From: Treponema sp.
Lineage (GTDB): Bacteria > Spirochaetota > Spirochaetia > Treponematales > Treponemataceae
Direction of reading: 5' to 3'
Assembly: GCA_016282835.1 (NCBI GenBank)
Contig: JAEELR010000165.1
Span: forward strand, 1 to 33,469
Length of the DNA: 33,469 nucleotides
The first letter of the stretch is position 1. The number at the start of each line of letters is the position of its first letter. The notes below the pieces were generated by a model that was not told where the DNA came from, did no database searches, and was given only the letters and a program-made list of their open reading frames with translations. Below are positions 8,261-16,136 of the stretch, piece after piece. The translations under genes were made by a program, and so were the position numbers.

Positions 8261-8962
8261 ATGAGTACACATATTAATGCTCCTCAGGGGGCAATCGCTG
8301 AACGAATCCTTTTGCCGGGAGATCCGTTAAGGGCGAAATTTATTGCAGAAAATTTTTTGGAAAATGCCGAATGCTATAATGAAGTTCGCGGAATGTTTGG
8401 CTTTACAGGATTTTATAACGGCAAGAAAGTTTCAGTTCAGGGTACTGGAATGGGACAGCCTTCGCTTTCAATTTATGTTAATGAATTATTTAAGTTTTAT
8501 GATGTTCAGAAAGCCATAAGGGTAGGAACTTGTGGTGCGATTCAGAGCAATTTAAAACTCAGGGATTTAATTCTTGCTCAGGGCGCCTGTTCTGATTCAG
8601 CCTTAAACACTTCCAGATTCAACGGAATGCATTATGCCCCGATTGCAGACTATAATCTTCTTTCAACAGCCTGTAACCTTGCACAGCAATTTGAGTTTAT
8701 ACCTAATGTAGGACTTTGTGTTTCAAGTGATAATTTCTACGATGACAAGCAGAACTGGAAATTGTGGGCAGAATATGGAGCTTTAGGCGTTGAAATGGAA
8801 GCTGCTGAGTTGTATACGCTTGCTGCAAAATATAAAAGGCAGGCACTGGCAATTTTAACTGTCAGTGATCATATTTTATTAGGCGGAGAAACAACTGCTG
8901 AAGAAAGGCAGAAAACTTTCACTAATATGATAAAGCTTGCTCTTGAAACAATAACAGCATAA
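8261..8962 (+). CDS. deoD: Purine nucleoside phosphorylase, DeoD type
   Basis: A 233-residue hexameric phosphorylase that splits purine (deoxy)nucleosides with phosphate to free base and (deoxy)ribose-1-phosphate, for purine salvage. Diagnostic features are MSTHINA with H4, the phosphate loop [17 protein letters not shown], the [13 protein letters not shown] segment that binds ribose, and TVSDH with the catalytic Asp that marks the high-molecular-mass bacterial type. A longer frame opens at 8198 inside the upstream CHR gene, but the conserved N-terminus begins at 8261. No ribosome site precedes this ATG, and a promoter -10 lies only eight bases away, so the message may be leaderless. Confidence 0.96.
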   Translation: MSTHINAPQGAIAERILLPGDPLRAKFIAENFLENAECYNEVRGMFGFTGFYNGKKVSVQGTGMGQPSLSIYVNELFKFYDVQKAIRVGTCGAIQSNLKLRDLILAQGACSDSALNTSRFNGMHYAPIADYNLLSTACNLAQQFEFIPNVGLCVSSDNFYDDKQNWKLWAEYGALGVEMEAAELYTLAAKYKRQALAILTVSDHILLGGETTAEERQKTFTNMIKLALETITA

Positions 8963-9054
8963 TTTTTTACAATCATAATTTTTGTAGAAGAAAAACTTTA
9001 TGTTTGCGGGCTTTTAAAGGCCTTAAAATATTTATTTATAAATGGAGATTTTAT

Positions 9055-9963
9055 ATGAAACCAACTTTGTTAGTTCTTGCAGCCGGAATGGGAAGCCGTT
9101 ATGGTGGAGTTAAACAAATTGATGCTGTAGGACTTCACAACGAGTGTTTACTTGATTTTGCAACTTACGATGCTAAACTTGGTGGGTTTGGAAAAGTTGT
9201 ATTTGTAATCAGAAAGGATATTGAAAAGGATTTTAGAGAAAGACTTTTTGATCGTGTAGCAGCTAATTTTGATGCAGAATATGTATTCCAGTCATTGGAT
9301 TCACTTTTAACGGCAGAAGAAGTTTCTAAGGCAGCACAAAGAACAAAGCCTTGGGGAACAATTCATGCAGTTTTGTGTGCTGAAGAAAAAATCAATTCGC
9401 CATTTGCAGTAATTAATTCTGATGATTACTACGGCCGTGATGCATTTAAAACTTTAGGCACATATCTGGACACTCTTAACGACGATTCTACAGAACACGC
9501 TATGGTCGGCTATGTGCTTGGAAATACAATGAGTAAAAGCGGAACAGTCAGCCGCGGTGTTTGTACTGTAAAAGACGGATACCTTGATTCAATTGTAGAA
9601 AATACAAAAATCGGTTATACAGCAAACGGTGGAATCGAAAGTGATTTGAACGGAAAGATTATTCCTTTAACCGGCAACGAATGGGTAAGCATGAACTTAT
9701 TCGGTTTCGGCAAAAAATCATTTGAAAGCTTCCATGAGTATTGGGATAGCTTTAGAAAGACTTCTCTTGACCAGCCAAAGACAGAAGCTTTACTTCCAGT
9801 TGCTGTTGGTGATATGGTAAAAAATGGCGAAGGAAAAGTTAAGTTCTTTACTTCAACAGAAAAGTGGTTCGGAATGACATATCCTGAAGACAGACAGATT
9901 GTAAAGGATGAAATTGCAGCAAAAATAAAGGCTGGTTATTATCCTGAAAACTTGTGGAACTAA
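9055..9963 (+). CDS. Sugar-phosphate nucleotidyltransferase family protein
   Basis: A 302-residue cytoplasmic protein with the nucleotidyltransferase fold. The N-terminal LVLAAGMGSRYGGVKQ is the pyrophosphorylase signature loop and INSDDYYGRDAF carries the metal-binding Asp. Members of this type transfer NMP from NTP to a sugar-1-phosphate. The substrate cannot be told from sequence: the protein is shorter and divergent from RfbA, GalU and GlgC. GGAG seven bases upstream and the position of the signature support ATG 9055 over an upstream start at 9004. No sugar kinase lies beside it in this window. It ends before a strong terminator. Confidence 0.85.
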   Translation: MKPTLLVLAAGMGSRYGGVKQIDAVGLHNECLLDFATYDAKLGGFGKVVFVIRKDIEKDFRERLFDRVAANFDAEYVFQSLDSLLTAEEVSKAAQRTKPWGTIHAVLCAEEKINSPFAVINSDDYYGRDAFKTLGTYLDTLNDDSTEHAMVGYVLGNTMSKSGTVSRGVCTVKDGYLDSIVENTKIGYTANGGIESDLNGKIIPLTGNEWVSMNLFGFGKKSFESFHEYWDSFRKTSLDQPKTEALLPVAVGDMVKNGEGKVKFFTSTEKWFGMTYPEDRQIVKDEIAAKIKAGYYPENLWN

Positions 9964-9989
9964 TTCATTCAGGACGAATCTAACTGAAG

Positions 9990-10015
9990 GCCGGTGGTTA
10001 TGCTGCCGGCTTTTT
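9990..10015 (+). terminator. Intrinsic terminator after the nucleotidyltransferase gene
   Basis: GCCGGTGG (9990-9997) pairs with CTGCCGGC (10003-10010) through eight pairs, two of them G-U, around a five-base loop, followed by TTTTT. It separates the metabolic genes from the flagellar operon. Confidence 0.85.
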
Positions 10016-10030
10016 GCGTTTAAAAATCCC

Positions 10031-10057
10031 TAAACATAATTTTTACAATTCCGATAA
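10031..10057 (+). promoter_or_regulatory. Sigma28-type flagellar promoter
   Basis: TAAA (10031-10034), 15 bases, then TCCGATAA (10050-10057) matches the FliA/sigma28 consensus TAAA-N15-GCCGATAA with one mismatch. Transcription would start near 10062-10064, right before the GAGG ribosome site of flgF. Its place in front of rod genes supports the call. Confidence 0.7.
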
Positions 10058-10074
10058 TTATATTGAGGTATGAT

Positions 10075-10875
10075 ATGATTAGAGGATGGTATATTGGTGC
10101 AAGCGGCATGAATGCCCAGCAGAATCGATTAGATGCAATATCTAACAATCTTGCAAATGTAGACACTACAGCATATAAGCGTGATATTCCTGTAAGTAAA
10201 TCTTTTAGTGAACTTTTGTTAAGAAGAACAAATGCAGACGGTGTATATGAAACTCCCTTCGGCAGCGCAGATGTTGCTCCCGTAATTGGAAAAATAGGGC
10301 TTGGCGTTGAAACAAACGAGTTCTACACAGACTTTGTACAGGGTTCATTTAAATCAACAGAAACACAAACAGATCTTGCTCTAGGCGGAGAAGGCTTTTT
10401 TACAGTACAGACTCCAAACGGCGAGCGCTATACAAGAAACGGAAACTTTACTCTTGGCAAAGAAGGAATCCTGTTAACAAAAGAAGGATATCCTGTTCAG
10501 GGTGAAAACGGAAATATTTATATTGGTGACAATAAATTCGTAATCAATCAGGACGGAATGGTTTATACCCAGGAAGACAGCACTTTTATAGACCGCATTA
10601 AAATTGTTCGCTTCGACAATGAACGATATCTTAAGAAAATGGGCTCTTCACTCTGGAATACAAATGAAATTTCAGGCGAGGCATACATTGCTGAAGGTGA
10701 CGAGCGCCCTAGAGTTATGCAGGGATATCTTGAAACAAGCAATGTAAATGTCGTAAACGAAATGGTCCAGATGATTGAAGTAAACAGAGCCTATGAAGCT
10801 AACCAGAAATCTGTTCAGACAGAAGATTCCTTTATGGACACTCTCTGGAACAAAGTAACATCTGTTAATGTATAA
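10075..10875 (+). CDS. flgF: Flagellar basal-body rod protein FlgF
   Basis: A 266-residue proximal rod protein exported by the flagellar type III system; in spirochaetes it sits in the periplasmic flagellum's motor axle. The N-terminal rod motif ASGMNAQQNRLDAISNNLAN, the central DLALGGEGFFTVQ-x-P-x-GERYTRNG core and the C-terminal SNVNVVNEMVQMIEVNRAYE coiled coil are all present. Near-identity in plan with the next gene reflects the FlgF/FlgG paralogy; the FlgF call rests on the divergent middle and its position before FlgG. GAGG at 10065-10068 fixes the start at 10075; a TTG at 10063 in frame is less likely. Confidence 0.9.
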   Translation: MIRGWYIGASGMNAQQNRLDAISNNLANVDTTAYKRDIPVSKSFSELLLRRTNADGVYETPFGSADVAPVIGKIGLGVETNEFYTDFVQGSFKSTETQTDLALGGEGFFTVQTPNGERYTRNGNFTLGKEGILLTKEGYPVQGENGNIYIGDNKFVINQDGMVYTQEDSTFIDRIKIVRFDNERYLKKMGSSLWNTNEISGEAYIAEGDERPRVMQGYLETSNVNVVNEMVQMIEVNRAYEANQKSVQTEDSFMDTLWNKVTSVNV

Positions 10876-10897
10876 ATTAAATAGAGGCAGGTAAAGT

Positions 10898-11692
10898 ATG
10901 GTAAGAAGTTTATGGAATGCAGCAACAGGAATGAACGGCCAGCAGGCAAATATAGATACAATTTCAAACAACCTTTCAAATGTTAATACAACAGGCTTTA
11001 AACAGCACAGGGCAGAATTTGAAGATTTGATTTATCAGCGCGTTAAGCTTCCTGGAACACCGGCAACAGAAGATACTGTAACACCAGTTGGAGTTCAGAT
11101 GGGACATGGTGTAAAAGTTGGTGCTACACAGAGAATTATGACTCAGGGTTCTTTGCAGGCAACTGGAGTTGATACAGATATCGCTATTGTAGGCGAAGGA
11201 TTTTTCAGGGTTCAGCAGTATGATGGAAGCTGGGCATACACAAGAGACGGTTCATTTAAAGTTGATTCTACAGGACAGCTTGTTAATGCAAACGGCTTGA
11301 GAGTAATCCCTGAAATCATTATGCCTGAAGGATTCCAGATTGAAACACTTTCTATTTCAGACAGTGGCCGCGTAAATGTAAAAGTAAACGGCAATGTTGA
11401 ACCTATAGAAATTGGTCAGCTTGAACTTTATCGTTTCCCTAATGCAGTTGGTCTTGAAAACACAGGCGACAATTTATATAAGGTAACAAATGCCTCTGGA
11501 GAAGCTATTGCAGGCCGTCCTGGAATTGATGGCATGGGAATTACTAAGCACAAGTTTCTGGAAATGAGTAATGTTTCTGTAGTAAACGAAATGGTTCAGA
11601 TGATTGTTGCACAAAGAGCTTACGAGTTTAACTCTAAAGCAATTCAAACTTCAGATACTATGCTTCAGACAGCAACTCAATTAAAGCGATAA
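10898..11692 (+). CDS. flgG: Flagellar basal-body distal rod protein FlgG
   Basis: A 264-residue distal rod subunit linking the proximal rod to the hook. It has the FlgG hallmarks: MVRSLWNAATGMNGQQANID, ISNNLSNVNTTGFKQHRAEF, LIYQRVKLPG, VGVQMGHGVKV, DIAIVGEGFF and the C-terminal EMSNVSVVNEMVQMIVAQRAY. Length matches the family (about 260). GAGGCAGG lies before the ATG, 22 bases after flgF, so it is the second gene of the sigma28-driven operon. Confidence 0.96.
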   Translation: MVRSLWNAATGMNGQQANIDTISNNLSNVNTTGFKQHRAEFEDLIYQRVKLPGTPATEDTVTPVGVQMGHGVKVGATQRIMTQGSLQATGVDTDIAIVGEGFFRVQQYDGSWAYTRDGSFKVDSTGQLVNANGLRVIPEIIMPEGFQIETLSISDSGRVNVKVNGNVEPIEIGQLELYRFPNAVGLENTGDNLYKVTNASGEAIAGRPGIDGMGITKHKFLEMSNVSVVNEMVQMIVAQRAYEFNSKAIQTSDTMLQTATQLKR

Positions 11693-11710
11693 GAATAGGG
11701 TGGGAATAAA

Positions 11711-12232
11711 ATGGCAGTTTCGGGAATTTCAAATACACAGATAACCGGTACGCTTTCAAACGGCAACTTTGCACTAACAAATGCACAGCAGAAAAGTGAA
11801 AGCTCAAAATTTGAATCTTTGTTAAAGCAGATGAGTGGTGTTTCTTCAAGCAATGTTTCTACAAGTCACAGATTAAACGGTGATTACACAAAAGGCTTTG
11901 AAGGTTCATATACAAGTGAAAGCGATAAAACTGCCAGCCCTAGAGGTTTCGCTTCTAATTCAAGTTCAGTAAATACAAATAAAAAAATCACCATAGACAG
12001 AACTTCTCAGTTATACGAGCAGTCAATGGAAATGGAAAATTATCTTGTGAAAATGATGTTGTCATCAATGCGAAATACAATCACTCATACCTCACTTTCA
12101 AATGATGAAAACTCATTCGCAAGAAAAATGTACGAAGATATGATGTACGATAACGTTTCCGAATCCATTACAAAAAATGCCGGCTTCGGTATAGCAGATC
12201 AAATCTACATCGAATTAAGCGGTCAAAGATAG
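11711..12232 (+). CDS. Rod-binding protein, FlgJ N-terminal type
   Basis: A 173-residue protein carrying only the rod-scaffold domain of FlgJ. The C-terminal half has the family pattern LYEQSMEMENYLVKMMLSSM, then FARKMYEDMMYDNVSESITK and GFGIADQIYIEL. The first 95 residues are Ser/Thr/Asn-rich and look disordered. There is no peptidoglycan hydrolase domain, as in other spirochaetes, so wall opening would need a separate enzyme. The gene follows flgG by 18 bases with GGTGGGAA as ribosome site, and closes the flagellar operon. Confidence 0.87.
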   Translation: MAVSGISNTQITGTLSNGNFALTNAQQKSESSKFESLLKQMSGVSSSNVSTSHRLNGDYTKGFEGSYTSESDKTASPRGFASNSSSVNTNKKITIDRTSQLYEQSMEMENYLVKMMLSSMRNTITHTSLSNDENSFARKMYEDMMYDNVSESITKNAGFGIADQIYIELSGQR

Positions 12233-12289
12233 CGAAGTGTTGCGGTGGTTGAGCGGAATTGGTATCTGTCTCACTTGCTCAAAGTGTTC

Positions 12290-12306
12290 AGCAGTCTTCT
12301 GCTTTT
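12290..12306 (+). terminator. Weak terminator-like hairpin after the flagellar operon
   Basis: AGCAG and CTGCT pair around a TCTT loop and are followed by TTT then CTT. The five-pair stem and short T-run make it only a candidate stop for the flgF-flgG-flgJ transcript. Confidence 0.35.
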
Positions 12307-12349
12307 CTTCGCGCTACAACATTTTTGAATCTAATCGTAAGAGACTGCG

Positions 12350-12372
12350 GTGGTTGAGCCTGTCGAAACCAC
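12350..12372. repeat. Dispersed palindrome, GTGGTT...AACCAC type
   Basis: GTGGTT and AACCAC arms enclose the core GAGCCTGTCGA. Another full copy is at 19164-19188 and one ends the tandem array at 14691-14717; a half copy lies at 12242-12256. The palindromes are all intergenic. The whole 12233-12524 interval otherwise holds no gene-like frame. Confidence 0.75.
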
Positions 12373-12458
12373 GTGTTTCACTATAATCCATTCCGGTAAT
12401 GGCAGGCTTTGCCCCGATACGCTTCGCTACTCAATCACCTCAGAAACTCGCAGGAAAT

Positions 12459-12488
12459 TTGGTGAATCCACCAAACCTGTGTTATAAT
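12459..12488 (+). promoter_or_regulatory. Promoter with overlapping palindrome for the lipoprotein gene at 12525
   Basis: TTGGTG (12460-12465), 17 bases, then TATAAT (12483-12488). The -35 lies inside a perfect inverted repeat, TTTGGTG-N4-CACCAAA (12459-12476), which could be a repressor site. Confidence 0.6.
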
Positions 12489-12524
12489 ATTAAGACAAAT
12501 TTAAATATTATCAGAGAGGATTAT

Positions 12525-13328
12525 ATGAAAAAATTTGTATTCTATTTTTCACTAATTATTTCTACATTAATTCTTACAGCTTGCGATTTTGATGACATGG
12601 AAAGGCATAATTTAATGACTCCGGAGGAATTAGTTGCACAAATGAATAAAAATTTGGGCAACCATTTTACATTAGTCGATTATGACGAAGAAATCCATGA
12701 ATATAAGGATGACGATGCTAACGAATATAAATCTCTTGTAGTTACACTTAAAGCTGATGATTTACCTAATCAGGTTGTAAAGGCATATCAAATATTTCAA
12801 TGGTCTTTTGGAGATGATAGACTTTATGATATATCAAATAATTATACACATTCAGCACGAACTACAATTGCTTATGTTGAAGAATATCTTGTTACTGACT
12901 ATTATTTTTTGAAATATAAGGATGAAATATTCTCAAAAATCAAGGAGCTTTATAAACCTCTTTTGAATGAACTAAATGAAAATGAAGATTATATTCTGGC
13001 AATCAAACCGAATATTAGATCTTTTCCAATTACAAACACACATTTTTATTCTCAAAATAATTTTTCGGATGCAACAGATATACTCAAAAATGCAGGTATA
13101 TCAACTCATCTTTTAGTTCATACTGAAAACTATCCTGATGAAAAAGAGATGAAGTCATTTTTAAAAACAATTAGTGATTATGGCTATAATAATGATTGTC
13201 CAAAATGTTTCTATTATTCAAAAATATATTCACCATCTAATGTCTCAGAAGAAGCTCTTGTTAAGGGTAATTTCTATAAATACACTGATATTGATAAAAA
13301 TATGCTTGTAGAATATGTCGAGTATTAA
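12525..13328 (+). CDS. Putative lipoprotein of unknown function
   Basis: I do not recognise this 267-residue protein. It starts with a basic Lys-Lys, a hydrophobic signal and the lipobox LTAC with Cys20, so it should be lipidated and exported. The mature part is acidic and Asn/Asp/Tyr-rich with no cysteine cluster except DCPKCF near residue 226, and shows no known motif. The start at 12525 is set by AGAGAGG eight bases upstream and by the signal peptide; the frame is open further upstream to 12399 but that part is the repeat-rich intergenic DNA. AT content is higher than in the flagellar genes. Its stop overlaps the stop of the opposing GGDEF gene by four bases. Confidence 0.75.
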   Translation: MKKFVFYFSLIISTLILTACDFDDMERHNLMTPEELVAQMNKNLGNHFTLVDYDEEIHEYKDDDANEYKSLVVTLKADDLPNQVVKAYQIFQWSFGDDRLYDISNNYTHSARTTIAYVEEYLVTDYYFLKYKDEIFSKIKELYKPLLNELNENEDYILAIKPNIRSFPITNTHFYSQNNFSDATDILKNAGISTHLLVHTENYPDEKEMKSFLKTISDYGYNNDCPKCFYYSKIYSPSNVSEEALVKGNFYKYTDIDKNMLVEYVEY

Positions 13329-14470
13329 TCCTTAAGATCCCTTCGCTTTTTTGCCTCGTAGAGCTTTTGGTCTGCGGCGGCAATAAAGGCCTGGATCGAT
13401 TTCATGCTTTTTTCATATCGTGCATAACCAATGCTTAATGAAAGGTCATAAGAAACTTTATCTTCCTCGCAGATTTGTGCAAGAGCGTCTTTCATTTTAG
13501 TGCAGACACTTTCAGCTTCTTCGTCGTTTTTTAAGTCTGCAATAATTATAAACTCATCTCCACCATAGCGGCCAATAAAATTTTTTTCGTGTTTACTTGC
13601 AAGCTTTAAAGCCTCGGAACAGCGGACAAGAGCAGCGTCTCCTTCTACATGGCCATAAGTGTCATTTATGCTTTTGAACTTGTTAACATCCAGCATAAAC
13701 AGATACAGGTTTTCATTTTCAAAGTCGTTTCGTATTCGGCCGCCAAGATATCTTATAAGCTGGTTACGGTTGTTGAGCCCCGAAAGCGTATCTACAGAAA
13801 TCAAAAGATTCTGAAGGTCAATATAAACAAAGAGGAAGGCGAGTGTAATTCCAATGCTTACTGTTGGAATGCTGGGTACAATAATCTGAATAATTCCAAT
13901 AATCAGCGGGAAAATTAAAAACATAGAAAGGATACGGTATTCAACGGCCTTAAGATAGATCTTTGTTTTAAATGATTTGATGAGTGAATGTATCGAAGTA
14001 ACGAGTGTAAAAAGATGGCACAAAAAAGTATGTAGAAATATAAGATTTCCGCGGTGATAGACATTATTTTCATCTATATAAAAGAAAATCCCGTTAAAGT
14101 ATGAAGCTATAACACCTGCTATAACCATCAGGATAGGAATCCGTGCAATTCCCCTCAGAATTTTGTTTTTATAAAAGGGCGAATCAAGTGAAATTTCTAC
14201 ATAACAGAGCCAGTTGTAGCCCATCATAATGGAAGAAATGTAATAGACTGCATTTGTAAGGTAATTGATAATGCGTGGTTCAGGGAAAAATTTTCCTTCT
14301 ATAAGAGCCCAGTTTATTTCGGCTATAAAAGAAATAATTCCCGTAATGAGTGCTTTCATATAACAGCGCTGTTTTGTCTGCCTGTCGTAATTTTTTAAAA
14401 GACTGTAAAGCAATATGCTGAGAATAATCGAACAAAAAATATCAATTTCAATAATCCAAGTGTAATCCAT
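13325..14470 (-). CDS. Membrane-anchored diguanylate cyclase (GGDEF)
   Basis: A 381-residue protein with six to seven N-terminal membrane helices (residues 1 to about 220) and a C-terminal GGDEF domain that makes cyclic di-GMP from two GTP. The active-site loop RYGGDEF (G303-F307) is intact, as are the D-T-L-S-G-L-N-N-R entry and FMLDVNKFKSINDTYGH, which binds metal and guanine. The inhibitory I-site RxxD that normally sits just before the loop is replaced by H-E-K-N, so product feedback is probably lost. The membrane part is not a recognised sensor. The gene is convergent with the lipoprotein gene, with a four-base overlap of stops and no room for a terminator. Confidence 0.92.
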   Translation of the reverse strand: MDYTWIIEIDIFCSIILSILLYSLLKNYDRQTKQRCYMKALITGIISFIAEINWALIEGKFFPEPRIINYLTNAVYYISSIMMGYNWLCYVEISLDSPFYKNKILRGIARIPILMVIAGVIASYFNGIFFYIDENNVYHRGNLIFLHTFLCHLFTLVTSIHSLIKSFKTKIYLKAVEYRILSMFLIFPLIIGIIQIIVPSIPTVSIGITLAFLFVYIDLQNLLISVDTLSGLNNRNQLIRYLGGRIRNDFENENLYLFMLDVNKFKSINDTYGHVEGDAALVRCSEALKLASKHEKNFIGRYGGDEFIIIADLKNDEEAESVCTKMKDALAQICEEDKVSYDLSLSIGYARYEKSMKSIQAFIAAADQKLYEAKKRRDLKD

Positions 14471-14564
14471 AACAATCTCCAGAAAGCTTCACTGAAAATG
14501 CAAGACAAAAGGTTATTACTTAATTTTATCACAAAAAAATAAGATTTCAATAGAAGAGTTTTAA

Positions 14565-14717
14565 GCGGTGTTTGAGTAAAAAACTTTGGTGGTTGAACAA
14601 GAACTTCGGTGGTTGAGTAAAAAAAAGCGGTGGTTGAGTAAAAAAATGTTGTGGCTGAGTAAAAAAATGCGGTGGTTGAGTAAAAAAAAAGCGGTGGTTG
14701 AGCCCGTCGAAACCACC
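14565..14717. repeat. Tandem array of seven units, period about 21 bp, with phased A-tracts
   Basis: Units begin at 14565, 14585, 14605, 14627, 14648, 14669 and 14691. Each carries GGTGGTTGAGT or a close variant, and five end in five to nine A residues. The last unit does not end in A but completes the dispersed palindrome (GGTGGTT, core GAGCCCGTCGA, then AACCACC). The array lies in the 435-base gap between the GGDEF gene and the lipoprotein at 14906. The rest of the gap shows a related palindrome at 14786-14808 and no gene. Confidence 0.9.
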
Positions 14718-14785
14718 CGATGAAGTATGACCTCTGAAGTATGTAGTGACGAAACCTCCATGTAACAGTATAAATGATTATATTG

Positions 14786-14808
14786 AAACACGTCATTTCG
14801 ACACGCTC
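14786..14808. repeat. Dispersed palindrome, GTCATT...AATGAC type
   Basis: GTCATT and AATGAC arms enclose the core TCGACACGCTC, the reverse of the GAGC-N2-GTCGA core seen in the GTGGTT palindromes. The arms differ but the core is shared, so these belong to one repeat family. Confidence 0.6.
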
Positions 14809-14905
14809 AATGACCACATTTTATCCCGCCTGTAACCTTTAAAGGCTCTCGTGGTTTTACTAAAATGTAATTAAAAACATATATAACAAAATGGAGAATC
14901 AGTTT

Positions 14906-15415
14906 ATGAAACAAAAATTTTTGCTATTGTTCCTGTCCTTTGTTCTGGCGTTAAGTTTATCATCCTGTGCTTTTCAGGATGATTCTATGCCGGATCTTTA
15001 CGAGGATGCTGAGTGGGTTGAAATTACTAGGGATGAGGCTGTAGAAATCTGGAAGAATTACGATACTCATACAATGCGCAGTGGAACACTTACAATCTGG
15101 CAGAAATGGTGTGGTACAAAGCCACAGAAATTTTTAGGGTGTTCAATTGATGGTGATACTTATGAAAATGCAGAGGGGTTAATGCTTTCTTATTGCATAG
15201 GGCATCTTACGGTAAATCCTGCTGAGGAAAGTGAAAATGCCGTATTCTATAAAATGAAAGACGACACTTCCGTTATAAAAATTGAAAAACCCGTGGCTGG
15301 TACCGACAGCTTTAATTATCTTGATGTATACAAAGACGGATGGTGTATAGTAAAAAATAAATACAACGGCGTAGATAGTTATGAAAAACTTTATATTAAA
15401 TATGACTGGTACTGA
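14906..15415 (+). CDS. Putative lipoprotein, first of a paralogous pair
   Basis: A 169-residue exported lipoprotein with the signal MKQKFLLLFLSFVLALSLSSC; the Cys after SLSS is the lipidation site. Function is not recognised. An ATG at 14891 is in frame, but its own GGAG is the ribosome site for the ATG at 14906, where the signal peptide properly begins. The mature region aligns by eye with the next gene: WVEITRDEAVEIW against WTEIPNAEAQNLW, FYKMKDDTSVIKIEKP against IYKASTDASLVKMEIP, and a shared Tyr-rich end. The stop is one base before the next start, so the two are cotranslated. Confidence 0.72.
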   Translation: MKQKFLLLFLSFVLALSLSSCAFQDDSMPDLYEDAEWVEITRDEAVEIWKNYDTHTMRSGTLTIWQKWCGTKPQKFLGCSIDGDTYENAEGLMLSYCIGHLTVNPAEESENAVFYKMKDDTSVIKIEKPVAGTDSFNYLDVYKDGWCIVKNKYNGVDSYEKLYIKYDWY

Positions 15416-15416
15416 T

Positions 15417-16016
15417 ATGAAAAAATTACTTTTAATTTCTATAAATATTTTTGTTTTATTCATGTGTTCAGGATGTTTTCTTGAAGTAGGATACTGGCAG
15501 CAGTTAGCTGAAAAGTTTGACCGCGGTACAGAGGTTTCTTCCATGCCTGATTCTACGAAAGGAATTACCTGGACTGAAATACCAAATGCTGAAGCTCAGA
15601 ATCTCTGGAACTCAGATGACTACCGTGAAAATATGAAAAAAATTCCTTCAACTGCAGATATCTATCAAAAGGAATATGATGGCACCATAAGAAAATATTC
15701 CTCTGTTCCTGTAGATAAATTTCCTAACTGGATTTATGAGCGGGAAAAGTCAGAATATATTTATGCTTTTAAGTTCAACTCACAGATTATTGATGATAAT
15801 ATTGTGCATTTGAATTATTACATTCCGTCAAATGTTCCTGATGGAACAAAAATCTACAAAGCTTCTACAGATGCTTCTCTTGTGAAAATGGAAATTCCTC
15901 ATGAAGTTTGTGATCCTGATTATACGGGAGACAAGAATGTAATTGCATCATATATTTTCAAGAATGGATTTTTAGTTCAGCAGCACGTTACAATGGATAC
16001 ATACATCGAATACTAA
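15417..16016 (+). CDS. Putative lipoprotein, second of a paralogous pair
   Basis: A 199-residue lipoprotein of unknown function. The signal MKKLLLISINIFVLFMCSGC ends in the lipobox CSGC. The start at 15417 is one base after the upstream stop; an in-frame ATG at 15381 overlaps the previous gene and would bury the signal peptide. No strong ribosome site is present, which fits coupled translation. It contains the same SMPD motif shortly after the signal and the same W-x-E-I and K-x-E-I-P blocks as its neighbour, so an old tandem duplication is likely. Confidence 0.7.
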   Translation: MKKLLLISINIFVLFMCSGCFLEVGYWQQLAEKFDRGTEVSSMPDSTKGITWTEIPNAEAQNLWNSDDYRENMKKIPSTADIYQKEYDGTIRKYSSVPVDKFPNWIYEREKSEYIYAFKFNSQIIDDNIVHLNYYIPSNVPDGTKIYKASTDASLVKMEIPHEVCDPDYTGDKNVIASYIFKNGFLVQQHVTMDTYIEY

Positions 16017-16023
16017 TGAGTGC

Positions 16024-16110
16024 AAAAAAAAATCGGTTTAAAGAGTGATGTTTACTTTAACTTTTGCCACAAGTGCAGGAAGCTAAAAAACTTTATCAAT
16101 CTTTAAACCG
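16024..16110 (-). terminator. Long-loop terminator after leuS
   Basis: On the minus strand the perfect 11-base arms at 16100-16110 and 16034-16044 (CGGTTTAAAGA and its complement) are separated by 55 bases and followed by an A then a nine-T run (16024-16033). The distance from the leuS stop is 26 bases. The long apex may itself be structured. Confidence 0.6.
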
Positions 16111-16136
16111 AACTGGTGAAATTGCTTTACAGCAAA

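Noticed and set aside
14565..14717. CRISPR array
   Set aside because: Units are contiguous, about 21 bases long, with no unique spacers and no cas genes nearby.
14395..14817. Minus-strand frames of 76 and 140 codons with repeated FFYSTTA-like peptides
   Set aside because: They are translations of the tandem array at 14565-14717 and overlap the start of the GGDEF gene; no ribosome site or domain.
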